A DNA stretch of 40,617 nt from Leptospira weilii serovar Ranarum str. ICFT (GCF_000332415.1 NZ_AOHC02000059.1:1-40617), one strand, 5' to 3'. Positions 1 to 21,197 are shown, numbered from the stretch's first letter. Program-made: numbers and translations. Notes: generated by a model not told the origin, from the sequence alone.

Positions 1-186
1 AAGAAAGAGTCAATGATTTTTTCGATAATTTGGCCAAAATGATTTTGAAACTGATAAATAGAGAAAAGTAGAAATTTTTGCTGACTTGCGTCTAACTCAA
101 ACTCGCCGAATGTTCTATAAAAGTCGGATCTGCGATCGTCTTATAAACGCTTCAATCGGCATGATAACCAAACGTCGTATAAACGT

Positions 187-1000
187 CTAATCTTCTTTGA
201 GATTCGGAAGATCAAGAGGACTTACAACTTGAGCGAGACGGACATGACCGACTCTTGTATAGATCACAGTAGTTCGAACACTTTTGTGTCCCAACAAAAA
301 TTGAATGGGTTTCCTATTGGCTCCTGCCTCAAGAAGATGAGTCGCAAAAGTATGGCGGAGACTGTGGACACTCACTGACTTTTTAATGCCTGCTTTCTCT
401 TTTTGCCATCTCGAAAATCCTTTCAACAGTCCTGGTAAAAATGTGTTTGGAAGAATCTTACCCGGGAAAAACCCATTCCTCATACGGATGAAATTCTTTC
501 CAAAAAAGAACGCTGGCTTGAGACAAGATCGTAAACCGATCCTCCTTCCCTTTACCTTCTTTTGCTATCAAAATTTTTCTTTTCTCATCAATGTCCGTTG
601 GTCTTAGGTTGACGAGCTCGCTCGCCCTCAACCCGGTTGCGTAACAAAACGAAAGCAAAAGTCTATATTTCGGATTTGGCATCGCAATAATAATTTTAGA
701 AACTTCTAATGTAGAGAGAATATCCGGAAGTCTTTGTTCTTTCTTAGGTCTTGGAAAATCTTTGATCCAAGGTTTCCCAAGAAAGACTCAGAATTGAGAG
801 CCTGAATTCACACATGATTGATCATAGCCGAACTTAATTTATTTACAAAAAAGGAATTTTCGATAAAAGCCGTAACGTCTCCCTTAACAATTTCTCTTGG
901 ATTTTTTCCGGACCGTTTCAGAGAAGCGATCGTATTTGCATAATAGGATCGGATCGAATCGTCCTCTTGGAAGTGTTTTCCAGTTTCAATTTTTTGACCC
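187..1000 (-). pseudogene. Decayed tyrosine recombinase/integrase (XerC/D- or integron-integrase-like)
   Basis: Reading leftwards, an N-terminal SAM-like core-binding domain is recognisable at about 985-860 (residues around SYYANTIASLKRSGKNPREI) and ends at a TAA. After another stop near 788, a second segment begins with RPKKEQRLPDILSTLEV and the first catalytic Arg box (TGLRASEL), running to a stop at 458. A +1 overlapping frame (187-483) then carries the HSLRHTF box, the GHKS box and the Tyr of VIYTRV. The catalytic residues are therefore all present but spread over frames. The last break lies in a T/C/G homopolymer run near 465-475 and looks like a one-base indel. At least three lesions mean it cannot be made as one protein. 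It is probably a relic of an integrated element; the right-hand limit is approximate. Confidence 0.8.
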
Positions 1001-1344
1001 GAATTCTAAGTTCTAATTTTCCCTTAAATTCTATATTAGAATTTTATAAATCCAAGAAACGTTCCAAATTCTCCTCCGAAAATGAGAAAATCCGGAATTT
1101 ATTTTTTGGATCCCGTCTCACTTTGGAAAAAGATCTTACGAACTGATAGGAATTTTGATCGTAGCCAAATCGAATACAGAGGAATCTCCCGTTCTTCTTT
1201 ATGTGGAAACGCATGAGGAAGCTTTAAAGAATACTTAACATTTATGTACCGAAATAAATTTTTCCAAAAAAATCCGAAAAGGGATTGTACTTTCTTTCCG
1301 ATATTCAATTATGTCCCGTATTGTAAATTCGGTGGAGATTCGTT
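1001..1344. other. Intergenic leader upstream of the fliF operon
   Basis: About 340 bases, AT-rich, with no convincing gene on either strand; small open frames here have no Shine-Dalgarno and no recognisable product. It must hold the promoter for the fliF-flbB run. A weak candidate is described separately. Confidence 0.5.
1285..1314 (+). promoter_or_regulatory. Weak candidate promoter for the fliF operon
   Basis: TTGTAC at 1285-1290 and TTATGT at 1309-1314, 18 bases apart, lie about 30 bases before the fliF start codon. Both hexamers are poor matches to a sigma-70 site. No clear sigma-28 element was seen. This is a guess based on position. Confidence 0.2.
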
Positions 1345-4940
<3,596 letters not shown>

Positions 4941-5364
4941 AAACGACCGGCTCGCAGCTCGAGAAGTTTCCAGGGAACCCCTCTCGTTTCAGAATTTGTT
5001 TTTTAACCAAGACATTCTTCCCCCTTCTTATGGATCTCCCGGAAAAACCGAGAGATCTTTTCTTTTTGTGGGAACTCCCTCAATTTCTGCGTTGATTGTA
5101 GTTCCTACAATATTTCCGGAAAAATCTTCTCAGAGAGAAAACGCCAGAGTTTTTAAGAATCGAAAAGACATTCTCAAAAGAAGTGTGAGTTCCCACAAAT
5201 TTTTTCCTAACCGAAATCTTCGTGGGAGTTCCCACAAATCCACTTTCGACGGGAATCTGTTTGGGAACTCCCTCACCCATTCTTTCTTAAGCGACATAAT
5301 TCTTTTATTTTCGCATAGATACTTGACTTTCCTACAAATTCCCGGTACGAAGAAATAAGCTTCT
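4941..5364. other. Non-coding gap between fliH and fliI carrying palindromic repeats
   Basis: fliH and fliI are normally adjacent, yet 424 bases lie between them here. Open frames across the gap have no ribosome site and no recognisable product; their VGTPT-like peptides are translations of the repeats. At least five copies or variants of a short GGAACTCC/GGAGTTCC-centred palindrome lie at 5068-5278. TTGACT at 5323-5328 could be a -35 element for fliI, but the -10 partner (TACGAA at 5346) is poor. Confidence 0.6.
5068..5278. repeat. Cluster of GGAACTCC/GGAGTTCC palindromic repeats
   Basis: Related motifs occur at about 5068-5081 (GTGGGAACTCCCTC), 5098-5110 (GTAGTTCCTACAA), 5183-5198 (GTGTGAGTTCCCACAA), 5222-5235 (GTGGGAGTTCCCAC) and 5261-5276 (TTGGGAACTCCCTCAC). 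Each is an inverted repeat of six to eight bases around a two-base centre, in mixed orientations. The same shape recurs at 21107-21124, 21251-21266 and near 39840, so this is a dispersed short repeat of the genome rather than a local accident. Confidence 0.8.
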
Positions 5365-6729
5365 ATGATTGAGAAGAAATTTCACGAAAAAGTGGACGTA
5401 ATGTCCAAATATTTCCTGATCATGGATCGCACGGAAACGATTCGAAAATCGGGAAAGGTCGTTCGAGTTTCGGGAAATGTCATTTATTCGGAAGGCCCGC
5501 CCGATTCTAAAATCGGAGAACTCATGGACGTTCAAAAGAGCGGAAAAGAAGGGTATCTCCAGTGCGAAATTGTGGGTTTTGAGGGCCACGTTTACACTCT
5601 TATGCCCCTCGGTCCCGTAGAAGGAATTTATCCGGAAGCGTTCGTATTCTCTTCGGGTCGCAAACTGGCGATCCCTGTCGGTAAAGAACTACTCGGCCGT
5701 GTTCTCAACGGGGTCGGAAGACCGATCGATAAAAAAGGCCATATCATCACCAAGGAAGAACGGCCTCCCGACAGCGAAGTACCCAATCCTTTGGATCGCC
5801 CCATCATTCGAGATATCCTTGCCACGGGCGTTCGGGCCATCGACGGAATTCTTACCATTGGAAGAGGACAACGTGTCGGGATCTTTTCAGGTTCCGGTGT
5901 CGGTAAATCCAGCCTACTCGGTATGATCGCCCGTTATACCGACGCGGACATAAACGTCATCGCTCTCGTGGGAGAAAGAGGTCGGGAAGTGAACGAGTTC
6001 ATTGAAATCGATCTCGGAAAAGAAGGTCTTCAAAAATCGATCGTCCTTGCCGCTACATCGGACGCGCCTAAGATGGAACAGGTCAATTGCGCCCTACTCG
6101 CCACTTCCATCGCGGAATACTTTCGAGATCAAGGAAAACACGTAAACCTTATGATGGATTCGTTAACTCGTTTTGCCCAGGCAAACCGGGAAATCTCGGC
6201 GTCCAATCACGAACCTCCGATTACGAGAGGTTTTAGTTCATCAGTTTTTTCTAAATTAGCAAAACTTGTTGAACGTTCGGGAACATCCAAGTCCGGAGGT
6301 ACGATCACCGGTTTTTATACGGTCCTTACGGAAGCGGACGAAATGGAAGACCCGATCGCGGACGCGGTTCGAGGTTACATAGACGGACATATCATCTTAA
6401 GTAGAAAACTCGCGGAAAGAAATCATTATCCCGCCGTGGACGTTCCCGCTTCTCTTTCCAGAGTGATGGCAAGGATCGCTCCCGAAGATCAAAACCTGAG
6501 AGCGGGTATGATTCGAGAACTCATCAGCGTTTATAATTCTGCGGAAGAATTGATCCGCTTGAGCGCGTATGTTTCCGGTTCCGACGATAGAGTGGATCTC
6601 GCGATTCGTAAAAAAGATAAAATCGATCGTTATCTAAAACAAAAGATCCAGGAACGAAGCACCTATTCCCAGGCGTTACAAGGTTTGAAAGATGTTCTCG
6701 ACGACGAACAGGAAGACGAGGAATTCTAA
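5365..6729 (+). CDS. fliI: Flagellum-specific export ATPase FliI
   Basis: 454 residues, matching the usual length. Walker A (GSGVGKSS) lies near residues 175-182 and Walker B (LMMDSLTRFAQANRE) near 262-276; the family stretch GQRVGIFSGSG and the C-terminal PASLSRVMARI are present. It is an F1-beta-like hexameric ATPase that energises loading of substrates into the flagellar type III export gate, working with FliH and FliJ. The first ATG has only a weak ribosome site; an in-frame ATG at 5401 (MSKYF) with upstream GTGGA is an alternative start, giving 442 residues. Confidence 0.96.
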   Translation: MIEKKFHEKVDVMSKYFLIMDRTETIRKSGKVVRVSGNVIYSEGPPDSKIGELMDVQKSGKEGYLQCEIVGFEGHVYTLMPLGPVEGIYPEAFVFSSGRKLAIPVGKELLGRVLNGVGRPIDKKGHIITKEERPPDSEVPNPLDRPIIRDILATGVRAIDGILTIGRGQRVGIFSGSGVGKSSLLGMIARYTDADINVIALVGERGREVNEFIEIDLGKEGLQKSIVLAATSDAPKMEQVNCALLATSIAEYFRDQGKHVNLMMDSLTRFAQANREISASNHEPPITRGFSSSVFSKLAKLVERSGTSKSGGTITGFYTVLTEADEMEDPIADAVRGYIDGHIILSRKLAERNHYPAVDVPASLSRVMARIAPEDQNLRAGMIRELISVYNSAEELIRLSAYVSGSDDRVDLAIRKKDKIDRYLKQKIQERSTYSQALQGLKDVLDDEQEDEEF

Positions 6730-6732
6730 TCC

Positions 6733-7305
<573 letters not shown>

Positions 7306-7464
7306 ATCCCTATTTCAGAAAATCCTAAACGTAACGACCGGACATTCCCCTCAGGCGACGGATTCCATGTTTAACCTTCAGAAAAAAATCACCGATTTTC
7401 AAAACAAGGCGGAACAATTGGAAAATAAGATCAACGAAAATCGAATCGATCTAAGGGTTTAAAT

Positions 7465-8112
7465 ATGGCATCGTTAAGCGACAAGGCAAGAGCAACCTAT
7501 CTTGTTTTTCTAATTCTATTTCTTTTGGCCATCGGCTTTTTTGTTTTTGATTATTTCCAAATCATCAACTCTTCCGAAATTTTTCCGTTTCTCCGAAAAG
7601 AGCCGGCGCTCGTCAATCAAGACAACGAATCTCCGACCGCGCTCCAAAAACTGGAATTCTCTAAAGCGCAGGAAAGGTTTGCGGAGGAATTGGACGAGCT
7701 TGAAAAAAGAAAAACGGAACTTCTCGCAGAAAAAGGAAAACTCGACTCTGAGATGGAAAAACTCGACGAAATGCGTAACGGTCTCATCGCAAAAGAGAAA
7801 GAGATGAAATCGGCCGACTCTGAAAAAAACAGCCGTCAAAAACTCGTGAAAGTTCTGGCGGATAAGGTAGGAAATATGCCTCCCGAATCTTCAGTGGGAA
7901 TGTTGGTCAATTGGCCCGACGGAGACATCATCGACGTCTTTATTCAAATGGACAAGGACGCCGAAGAAGACGGAAGACCGACGATTACGACTTATCTCTT
8001 GACTCTTTTTCCCGCAGACAGACGCGCTATGATTACCAACAAATGGCTCAGCCGATCCGGTGGAATCAAAACCCCCGGTATTCCGGACGACGCAATCGAA
8101 GCCAATCCATAA
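7465..8112 (+). CDS. flbB: FlbB-like flagellar collar protein (MgtE-N-like domain)
   Basis: 215 residues. A single transmembrane helix at about residues 12-30 is followed by a coiled coil at about 65-125 rich in Glu, Lys and Leu. A compact C-terminal domain (VKVLADKVGNMPPESSVGML ... TTYLLTLFPADRRAMIT) resembles the MgtE N-terminal fold seen in spirochaetal FlbB. In Borrelia, flbB also follows fliJ, and FlbB forms the base of the periplasmic collar of spirochaete motors. Topology and location fit that role well. Its start lies two bases after the preceding small ORF. Confidence 0.8.
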   Translation: MASLSDKARATYLVFLILFLLAIGFFVFDYFQIINSSEIFPFLRKEPALVNQDNESPTALQKLEFSKAQERFAEELDELEKRKTELLAEKGKLDSEMEKLDEMRNGLIAKEKEMKSADSEKNSRQKLVKVLADKVGNMPPESSVGMLVNWPDGDIIDVFIQMDKDAEEDGRPTITTYLLTLFPADRRAMITNKWLSRSGGIKTPGIPDDAIEANP

Positions 8113-8125
8113 TTCCGGAGAAACC

Positions 8126-8536
8126 ATGAACTTAAAACTAAATTCAACTTCACTCATATTTGGTGCTTTTGCGCTCATCGCATTTTTACTGTTAGTCGAA
8201 TCTTCGATCGCTACAAAAAAGAAAACGAATTTCCCGCCGCCTAAAGTCAGCGGTTATGAACTTGTTTCCAATCCCTCCGCCGCTTTCGGAAAAACGATCC
8301 AAATCGCAGGAACCGTTTCGGAAATTTTGTATAAAGGAAATTCGATTCGTTTTGTCGTCTATTTTTCCGGCAAACCGGTCGCCTTGGATTCGGATTCGGA
8401 TTCTTTAATCTCGAACGTTCAAGTGGGAAGTTACGTTTCCGTATGCGGCTTTTATCTCAAAGATCGGGAACTGAAAGCGAACGGGGTTCCTACCACGATG
8501 CCTTTTATTCTGGTGGATGCGCCGGATTGTAGATAA
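8126..8536 (+). CDS. Membrane-anchored or exported OB-fold-like protein
   Basis: 136 residues from the ATG at 8126, which has a Shine-Dalgarno (CCGGAG) five bases upstream; a longer frame reaching back to 8060 lies inside flbB and is unlikely to be used. A hydrophobic helix at about residues 9-27 acts as a signal or anchor. The rest resembles a tRNA_anti-like OB fold: a conserved-looking start (GYELVSNPSAAFGKTIQIAG), alternating strands and a closing VGSYVSVCGFYLKDREL. Ligand unknown. It lies 13 bases after flbB and is probably co-transcribed with it. Confidence 0.75.
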   Translation: MNLKLNSTSLIFGAFALIAFLLLVESSIATKKKTNFPPPKVSGYELVSNPSAAFGKTIQIAGTVSEILYKGNSIRFVVYFSGKPVALDSDSDSLISNVQVGSYVSVCGFYLKDRELKANGVPTTMPFILVDAPDCR

Positions 8537-8598
8537 GAATCGATCCAGAACGGGAATCAAAGTTAGATTCATAATCTTATCTTAATTCTTATTTTTTT
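8531..8598 (+). terminator. Possible terminator after the fliF-flbB operon
   Basis: AGATAAGA at 8531-8538 pairs with TCTTATCT at 8575-8582, with an inner GAATC/GATTC pair. A run of Ts follows at 8592-8598. The long loop makes it weaker than a classical terminator. It lies between convergent gene blocks. Confidence 0.35.
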
Positions 8599-8745
8599 GA
8601 AAGTACAGTAAACGTTATTTTCGCTTATTTTAAAAATGCGTTTCATCCGATTTCAAAGCGCTTGCGCCTTAGAACCGCAGCATAAATTTTCCACCACGCC
8701 TCTCGGCATTTCGAAGATCATACTTTGAAATTAGGCCGGGCAAGA

Positions 8746-9358
8746 TTATAAAGATAGATTTTTCAGGTATTTACTAAAATCATCAACTGCTTTTGCATAA
8801 AGATCTTGATCAAGTTTATTTGTAAAAATGGCAAAAAAGATGTTAAAATTTTTAATTCCATAACTTACTTTTATTTTTGGATAAGGGTGGCCGATGAATA
8901 TGAAGTTTCCTGTAAAACGATTGAATTTTACTAATTTTATATCATGCCATGCAATTTTTTTTACTTTCGAAAATAAAACCCTCTCCGTCAAACCGATTTG
9001 ATCCGTATACAACGTATAAAATTTCGAATAAGGAATTATGTAAATTCCTAACAAGCTAAGTACTGCGAAAATTATCGACACATAGAGGAAGTTTTCGGTT
9101 TCGAAAATCGCCAAAAAATAGAAGCCTATAGAAATTAGAGCAAAAAGAATCGCAAGCATGTAACCGGTTCGCAAGCATGTAACCGGTTACAATAAAACTT
9201 TTTGGCAATACGAAAATATTTCTTGCCGACTCCAAACTGTTACCTTGATCAGAAACAATTAATTTCTTAATCCAATATTTGAACAGAACTGCGGATATTA
9301 GATTTACGATAACCGCGACTATAACTCCGGAAATAATTTTAGTAGATAGATCAAACAT
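8746..9358 (-). pseudogene. Membrane protein with PH-like domain, frameshifted by a 19-bp tandem duplication
   Basis: Two overlapping frames form one ancestral gene. The 5' part (9358 leftwards) begins MFDLSTKIISGVIVAVIV, has a transmembrane helix and reads into VTGYMLA. The 3' part (ending at 8746) continues as ILFALISIGFYFL with two more helices and then a soluble domain (YTLYTDQIGLTERVLF ...) resembling bacterial PH-like domains. Between them the 19 bases at 9151-9169 are exactly repeated at 9170-9188. Deleting one copy gives a single continuous frame of about 197 residues. As it stands, the first frame ends at 9056 with an unrelated tail. A new start (ATG at 9174) could still make the C-terminal 142 residues. 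Function unknown. Confidence 0.85.
9151..9188. repeat. Perfect 19-bp tandem duplication
   Basis: Unit CGCAAGCATGTAACCGGTT, two head-to-tail copies with no mismatch. The unit contains the palindrome AACCGGTT. Its length is not a multiple of three, so it shifts the frame of the gene around it. Confidence 0.97.
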
Positions 9359-9411
9359 TTAAAAAATTGAATATCGATCAGACCTTCTGCTCCAAAACGT
9401 CCATTCGAACT

Positions 9412-9708
9412 TCAATTTCCGGAACAGACCTTCTTTCCGAAACCGCCGTTCACACACTTACCTGCGCCGATACAATCCGCGTCTATATTGCAGGACTTTC
9501 CGCTTTTACCGCTTCCGCCGTAGTCAAATTCCTGCTTTTTGACGCATACATTTTCTTTGCACTGGAACTGAAACGCACATTCCGTATCCGCGATACATCG
9601 TTCACCCGCTTGACGATCTCCGGCCTGTAAAGAGAAGGCGAAAAAAAGGATAAAGGCGCAGAAAATCCATCTCGCCCGAATCATGTTTGTATTTGATTTA
9701 GAATTCAT
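9412..9708 (-). CDS. Small secreted cysteine-rich protein
   Basis: 98 residues from the ATG at 9706-9708, preceded by AGGAAAG; a longer frame extending to 9783 overlaps gmk and has a poor start. An N-terminal signal peptide is evident (IRARWIFCAFILFFAFSLQA). The mature part holds two similar Cys blocks (ERCIADTECAFQFQCKENVCV and KSCNIDADCIGAGKCVNG), each with the CxxDxxC...C spacing of small disulfide-knotted domains. It is therefore likely exported and disulfide bonded. It sits 31 bases downstream of gmk. Function unknown. Confidence 0.75.
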   Translation of the reverse strand: MNSKSNTNMIRARWIFCAFILFFAFSLQAGDRQAGERCIADTECAFQFQCKENVCVKKQEFDYGGSGKSGKSCNIDADCIGAGKCVNGGFGKKVCSGN

Positions 9709-9739
9709 ATCTTTCCTAGTAATTGAGTATTGTTGAATA

Positions 9740-10302
9740 TTATGATTTCGTATCGGAGAATATAATTTTTTCCAATTGTTCAAGCGCCTTCTCCAAAACG
9801 TCGTTCACGATTTTATAATCAAACTCGTCCTGACGTTGCAGTTCCAACTTACCGTTTCGGATTCTTTTCAAGATATTTTCTTCCGAATCGGTTCCCCTTC
9901 CTCGAAGGCGTTTTTCCCATTCCATTTCGTTAGGCGGAAGAATAAAAATCGTCACGATTTTTTCCGGAAGTTTCTCTTTAATGATCTTCGCACCTTGAAC
10001 GTCTATGTCCATGATCACCGAGGCGCCTTTTTCAAAAGCCTCTTCTATAAATTTCAAAGGAGTGCCGTAGTATTGGTCGTGAACCAAAGCCCATTCCAAA
10101 AACGCGGATTCTGAAATTCCCTTTTCAAATTCTTCTTTCGTTAAAAAGAAATACGTTATGCCCTCCTTGTCGCCGAGACGAGGAGGGCGGGTCGTACAGG
10201 AAATCGAAAACAGAATCTCGGGATGTTTTTCCCTGAGTTTTTGAATGAGTGTGGACTTCCCTCCTCCCGCCACGGAAGAAAGAACAAAAAGTTTGGGGGA
10301 GT

Positions 10303-10306
<4 letters not shown>
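9740..10306 (-). CDS. gmk: Guanylate kinase
   Basis: Catalyses ATP + GMP to ADP + GDP in purine nucleotide synthesis. The P-loop is AGGGKST, followed by the GMP-binding [15 protein letters not shown] and the [10 protein letters not shown] segment, ending with the lid region [13 protein letters not shown]. The first clear start codon is GTG at 10273, but this would remove the beta strand (KLFVLSS) that precedes every P-loop of the family. The coordinates therefore use the in-frame CTG at 10304-10306, which overlaps the TGA of the upstream gene and has GAGGA a few bases upstream (188 residues). The start is uncertain, the function is not. Confidence 0.92.
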
Positions 10307-11726
<1,420 letters not shown>

Positions 11727-11775
11727 ACCTTTTTCTCCCGGTACCGTCTCCAACAACATTCCTTCGGAAAAAAGT

Positions 11776-12129
11776 CTAAGCGTAAAATTCGATTTGGCCT
11801 CGATGGGTCGGTGCGTTAGACACCTTTTGACCGTCGGCGGAATAAGTATCGGTCCTACCGTCCGAAGCCGGTTTGTATGTTTTTAACCGATCCTTAATCT
11901 GATCTATTTTTTGATTTCGTGCCGAAGCCATTCTTTCCCTGGATTCCGGAGAAAGGGAAAAAACGTCGGTATACAACTCGACGGCGTATTTGCGAGTATC
12001 GTTATATTCTTTGACCATCCGAGCGGTTTCGGAGATCATATGAGGCATGGTGAAAGGATTTTCCACCTGTTGCTTCCGGATCATGTCCGGAGCTTGACCG
12101 TAACCTAAGAATGTATCGCTCAGCCTCAT
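11776..12129 (-). CDS. Small unknown protein in the fliA-fapA operon
   Basis: 117 residues, soluble, mainly helical in the middle ([36 protein letters not shown]) with a polar C-terminus and no signal or transmembrane segment. It starts 8 bases after the fapA stop and ends about 50 bases before the SwrB-like gene, so it is part of the flagellar regulatory run. No family recognised. Confidence 0.75.
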   Translation of the reverse strand: MRLSDTFLGYGQAPDMIRKQQVENPFTMPHMISETARMVKEYNDTRKYAVELYTDVFSLSPESRERMASARNQKIDQIKDRLKTYKPASDGRTDTYSADGQKVSNAPTHRGQIEFYA

Positions 12130-12137
12130 CCTATGGT

Positions 12138-14123
<1,986 letters not shown>

Positions 14124-14153
14124 ATATTCTCCGTCCTAGTAGTCAATCGAAGA

Positions 14154-14954
<801 letters not shown>

Positions 14955-14970
14955 AAGCTCGGATCTGGAA

Positions 14971-15025
<55 letters not shown>

Positions 15026-15026
15026 C

Positions 15027-15063
<37 letters not shown>

Positions 15064-15064
15064 A

Positions 15065-15097
15065 CTTTCTAAAACGGAATGAAACGAGTTTAGAAAG
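15065..15097. promoter_or_regulatory. Hairpin between the flhG block and fliA
   Basis: CTTTCTAAA at 15065-15073 pairs perfectly with TTTAGAAAG at 15089-15097 across a 15-base loop. On the minus strand it follows the coding-looking tail ending at 15103 and precedes fliA. There is no T-run after it, so it may be an mRNA-processing or attenuating element, not a simple terminator. Confidence 0.4.
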
Positions 15098-15102
15098 AAC
15101 TC

Positions 15103-15252
15103 TTACTTTTCTCCCATGTCGTCTCGAGCCAACATCGTACGAATCGCTTCCGCCATGAGTTTCGGTTCGTTTTTGATCGCTATATTTTCGACCATAATAT
15201 GATCCCCGAAGTTTCCGCTCTTTTGACGTTTGGGAGTCGCCGAGGCAAAAAC
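15103..15252 (-). pseudogene. In-frame coding-looking tail of the two-TM protein, beyond a TAA stop
   Basis: Continuing the frame of the gene at 15253-15576 past its TAA gives 49 residues without a stop: [19 protein letters not shown], then [19 protein letters not shown], then [11 protein letters not shown] and a TAA at 15103-15105. The basic/amphipathic composition and the [13 protein letters not shown] segment look like real protein and not chance. An internal ATG at 15193-15195 has GGGGA upstream and could start a 30-residue peptide. I infer a nonsense mutation, or less likely programmed read-through. Confidence 0.7.
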
Positions 15253-15576
15253 TTACGCGCTGGAAGAAGAACCGCCGCTCAATTCGTCTTCGCTAGCCTG
15301 ACTCGTATAATCGAATCCACCTGCACGGGAGTTATCGGAAGAAACGGCGGCAGGTGTATAGTCTCCGCCTAGATTGGAAAGAAAATCCAAAAACTCGGGT
15401 ACTTTCATTTCCAAAATCGTATGAACTCCGAATCCAAGAACGGCAAAAACAACGACGGATAGGACGGTTACGAAAAGAATATGACCGAAGGAATTTCCGG
15501 TAAGAAATCCGCAGAGCGGACTTACGATCATTGCAAAAACGGCAAAAACGCCGGCGAATAAAATCTGAAGGTTCAA
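15253..15576 (-). CDS. Two-TM membrane protein between flhG and fliA, apparently truncated
   Basis: 107 residues. Two hydrophobic helices (about residues 3-27 and 32-53) are followed by a short conserved-looking segment ([18 protein letters not shown]) and a Ser/Gly-rich acidic tail that ends SGGSSSSA at TAA. Treponemes and other spirochaetes also have small unknown genes between flhG and the sigma-28 gene. It starts three bases before the end of flhG's downstream spacing and is clearly in the operon. The same frame stays open for another 49 residues after the stop (see the adjacent entry), so the native protein was probably about 157 residues. Function unknown. Confidence 0.8.
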   Translation of the reverse strand: MNLQILFAGVFAVFAMIVSPLCGFLTGNSFGHILFVTVLSVVVFAVLGFGVHTILEMKVPEFLDFLSNLGGDYTPAAVSSDNSRAGGFDYTSQASEDELSGGSSSSA

Positions 15577-15579
15577 GGA

Positions 15580-16491
<912 letters not shown>

Positions 16492-16518
16492 TCTTTACCT
16501 CTTCGAAAGCCGATCGAA

Positions 16519-17808
<1,290 letters not shown>

Positions 17809-17858
17809 ATCCAGCTCCCTGACCTTTCACTTTAGAAAAATTGAATATTCTAATCATT

Positions 17859-19982
<2,124 letters not shown>

Positions 19983-19991
19983 AGTTTCCTC

Positions 19992-21197
19992 TTACACGGC
20001 TTTCCGGAAAGATTCCAAACGAGAGAGAATGGCCGCGATGGCGCGATAGAATTGTTGCGGAACCTCCGCGCCGAGTTCCACTTCCTCGTAAAGTCCTCTG
20101 GCCTGAAGACGATCTTCCACGGTGGGAACCCCGTTTTCTCTTGCGATTCGAATGATCAGAAGCGCGAAGTCGTCCACACCTTTTGCGATTACGATCGGAG
20201 CCTTGTGAATTCCGGGTTTGTATTCCAACGCTACGGCAAAGTGAGTCGGGTTCGTGATCACCACGTCCGCTTCGGGAACTTTCGCGAGCATCTTTCGTTT
20301 ATTCATCATGTCTCGCGCGAGTTGTCTTCTTCTGGCTTGGAGAGAACGATCCCCGTCGGATTCTTTCGCTTCCCTCTTTGCCTCGGATGGAGTCATCTTC
20401 AAGGATTCTTCGTATTCGTATCTTTGATACAAGTAGTCCACCACGCTGATCGCGAGTAGAATGATTCCGACCACGAGAAATATTTTGAAGGAACTGCTCA
20501 TCACGAGAGCCACCGCTTGTTCGAGTCCCATTTCTCCCGAAAGAAGAATCGGAAAAAAGTCCTTACTGATGATGATGTAAGAAACCCACCCGATGAGTCC
20601 TACTTTTGCGAGCGACTTTCCCAGGTTAAAGAGCGTCTGACGTGTCGGAAGGACTTTTTTAAAGTTGGGTCTGATTCTGCTGAAGTTAAAACTCAAAGCT
20701 CTCGGTGTGAAAATAAATCCTACTTGTACGACGTTTCCGATGACCGCGCCGACGACCGTAATCCCGAGTAAGGGCCAAAGGAGGGTAAAAAGATCCGTGG
20801 ATGCGTTTTTCAAAAGTTCGGTGACGGATTCGGAGCTGATATCGGTCCTAAGCCCGACCCCGTGTATGTATTTGCGGAGAATGTAAAACGTTCTCATGAA
20901 AAAATATTCGCCCATGAGATAGACGAGAATGACTCCGGCGAGTAAAACGACCGCCGCCGGAAGTTCGGGAGATTTGGGAACGTTTCCTTTGTCTCGTTCC
21001 TCTCTTCTCCTTCGTTCGGACCCGGGTTCGGTTCGACCTTCGTCCTCGGCGGCAAAAAGTTGGAGATCGATTTTGAAATCGAATGCGGAGTTCGTTAAAC
21101 ACGCGTTTGTCGGAGTTCCGACAAGTTCGATACAGGAAAATTTTACTTGAGAAAATAATGTTTTTATGATAGAGAAAAATTTCCCGATTCTTCCCAC
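19992..21197 (-). CDS. flhB: Flagellar export switch protein FlhB
   Basis: Four transmembrane helices (about residues 75-265 of the 401-residue form) precede a cytoplasmic domain with the self-cleaving NPTH ([13 protein letters not shown]), which switches substrate specificity. The normal FlhB N-terminus ([19 protein letters not shown]) is present, but no ATG, GTG or TTG lies in frame just before it. The best start is GTG at 21195-21197, seven bases after AGGAGG; it adds about 38 residues, part of which translate a palindromic repeat ([11 protein letters not shown]). The frame stays open up to a GTG at 21422 inside fliR, giving a 476-residue version. The NPTH core is certain, the start is not. 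Confidence 0.9.
   Translation of the reverse strand: MGRIGKFFSIIKTLFSQVKFSCIELVGTPTNACLTNSAFDFKIDLQLFAAEDEGRTEPGSERRRREERDKGNVPKSPELPAAVVLLAGVILVYLMGEYFFMRTFYILRKYIHGVGLRTDISSESVTELLKNASTDLFTLLWPLLGITVVGAVIGNVVQVGFIFTPRALSFNFSRIRPNFKKVLPTRQTLFNLGKSLAKVGLIGWVSYIIISKDFFPILLSGEMGLEQAVALVMSSSFKIFLVVGIILLAISVVDYLYQRYEYEESLKMTPSEAKREAKESDGDRSLQARRRQLARDMMNKRKMLAKVPEADVVITNPTHFAVALEYKPGIHKAPIVIAKGVDDFALLIIRIARENGVPTVEDRLQARGLYEEVELGAEVPQQFYRAIAAILSRLESFRKAV
21107..21124. repeat. TTGTCGGA-GT-TCCGACAA palindrome inside the flhB leader
   Basis: Perfect eight-base arms around GT, the same shape as the repeats between fliH and fliI. A related copy (TGTCGGAACTACGACC) lies at 21251-21266. It falls in the extra N-terminal codons of flhB. 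Confidence 0.85.

Noticed and set aside
137..185. Integron attC array next to the integrase relic
   Set aside because: No attC cores or cassette genes were seen; only one short repeat pair.
1099..1308. 69-codon minus-strand frame upstream of fliF
   Set aside because: No ribosome site, AT-driven composition, no family pattern.
5068..5278. Possible CRISPR array
   Set aside because: Palindromes are short, diverged and irregularly spaced, and no cas gene is present.
5080..5280. 66-codon minus-strand frame between fliH and fliI
   Set aside because: Its VGTPT-like peptides are translations of the palindromic repeat.
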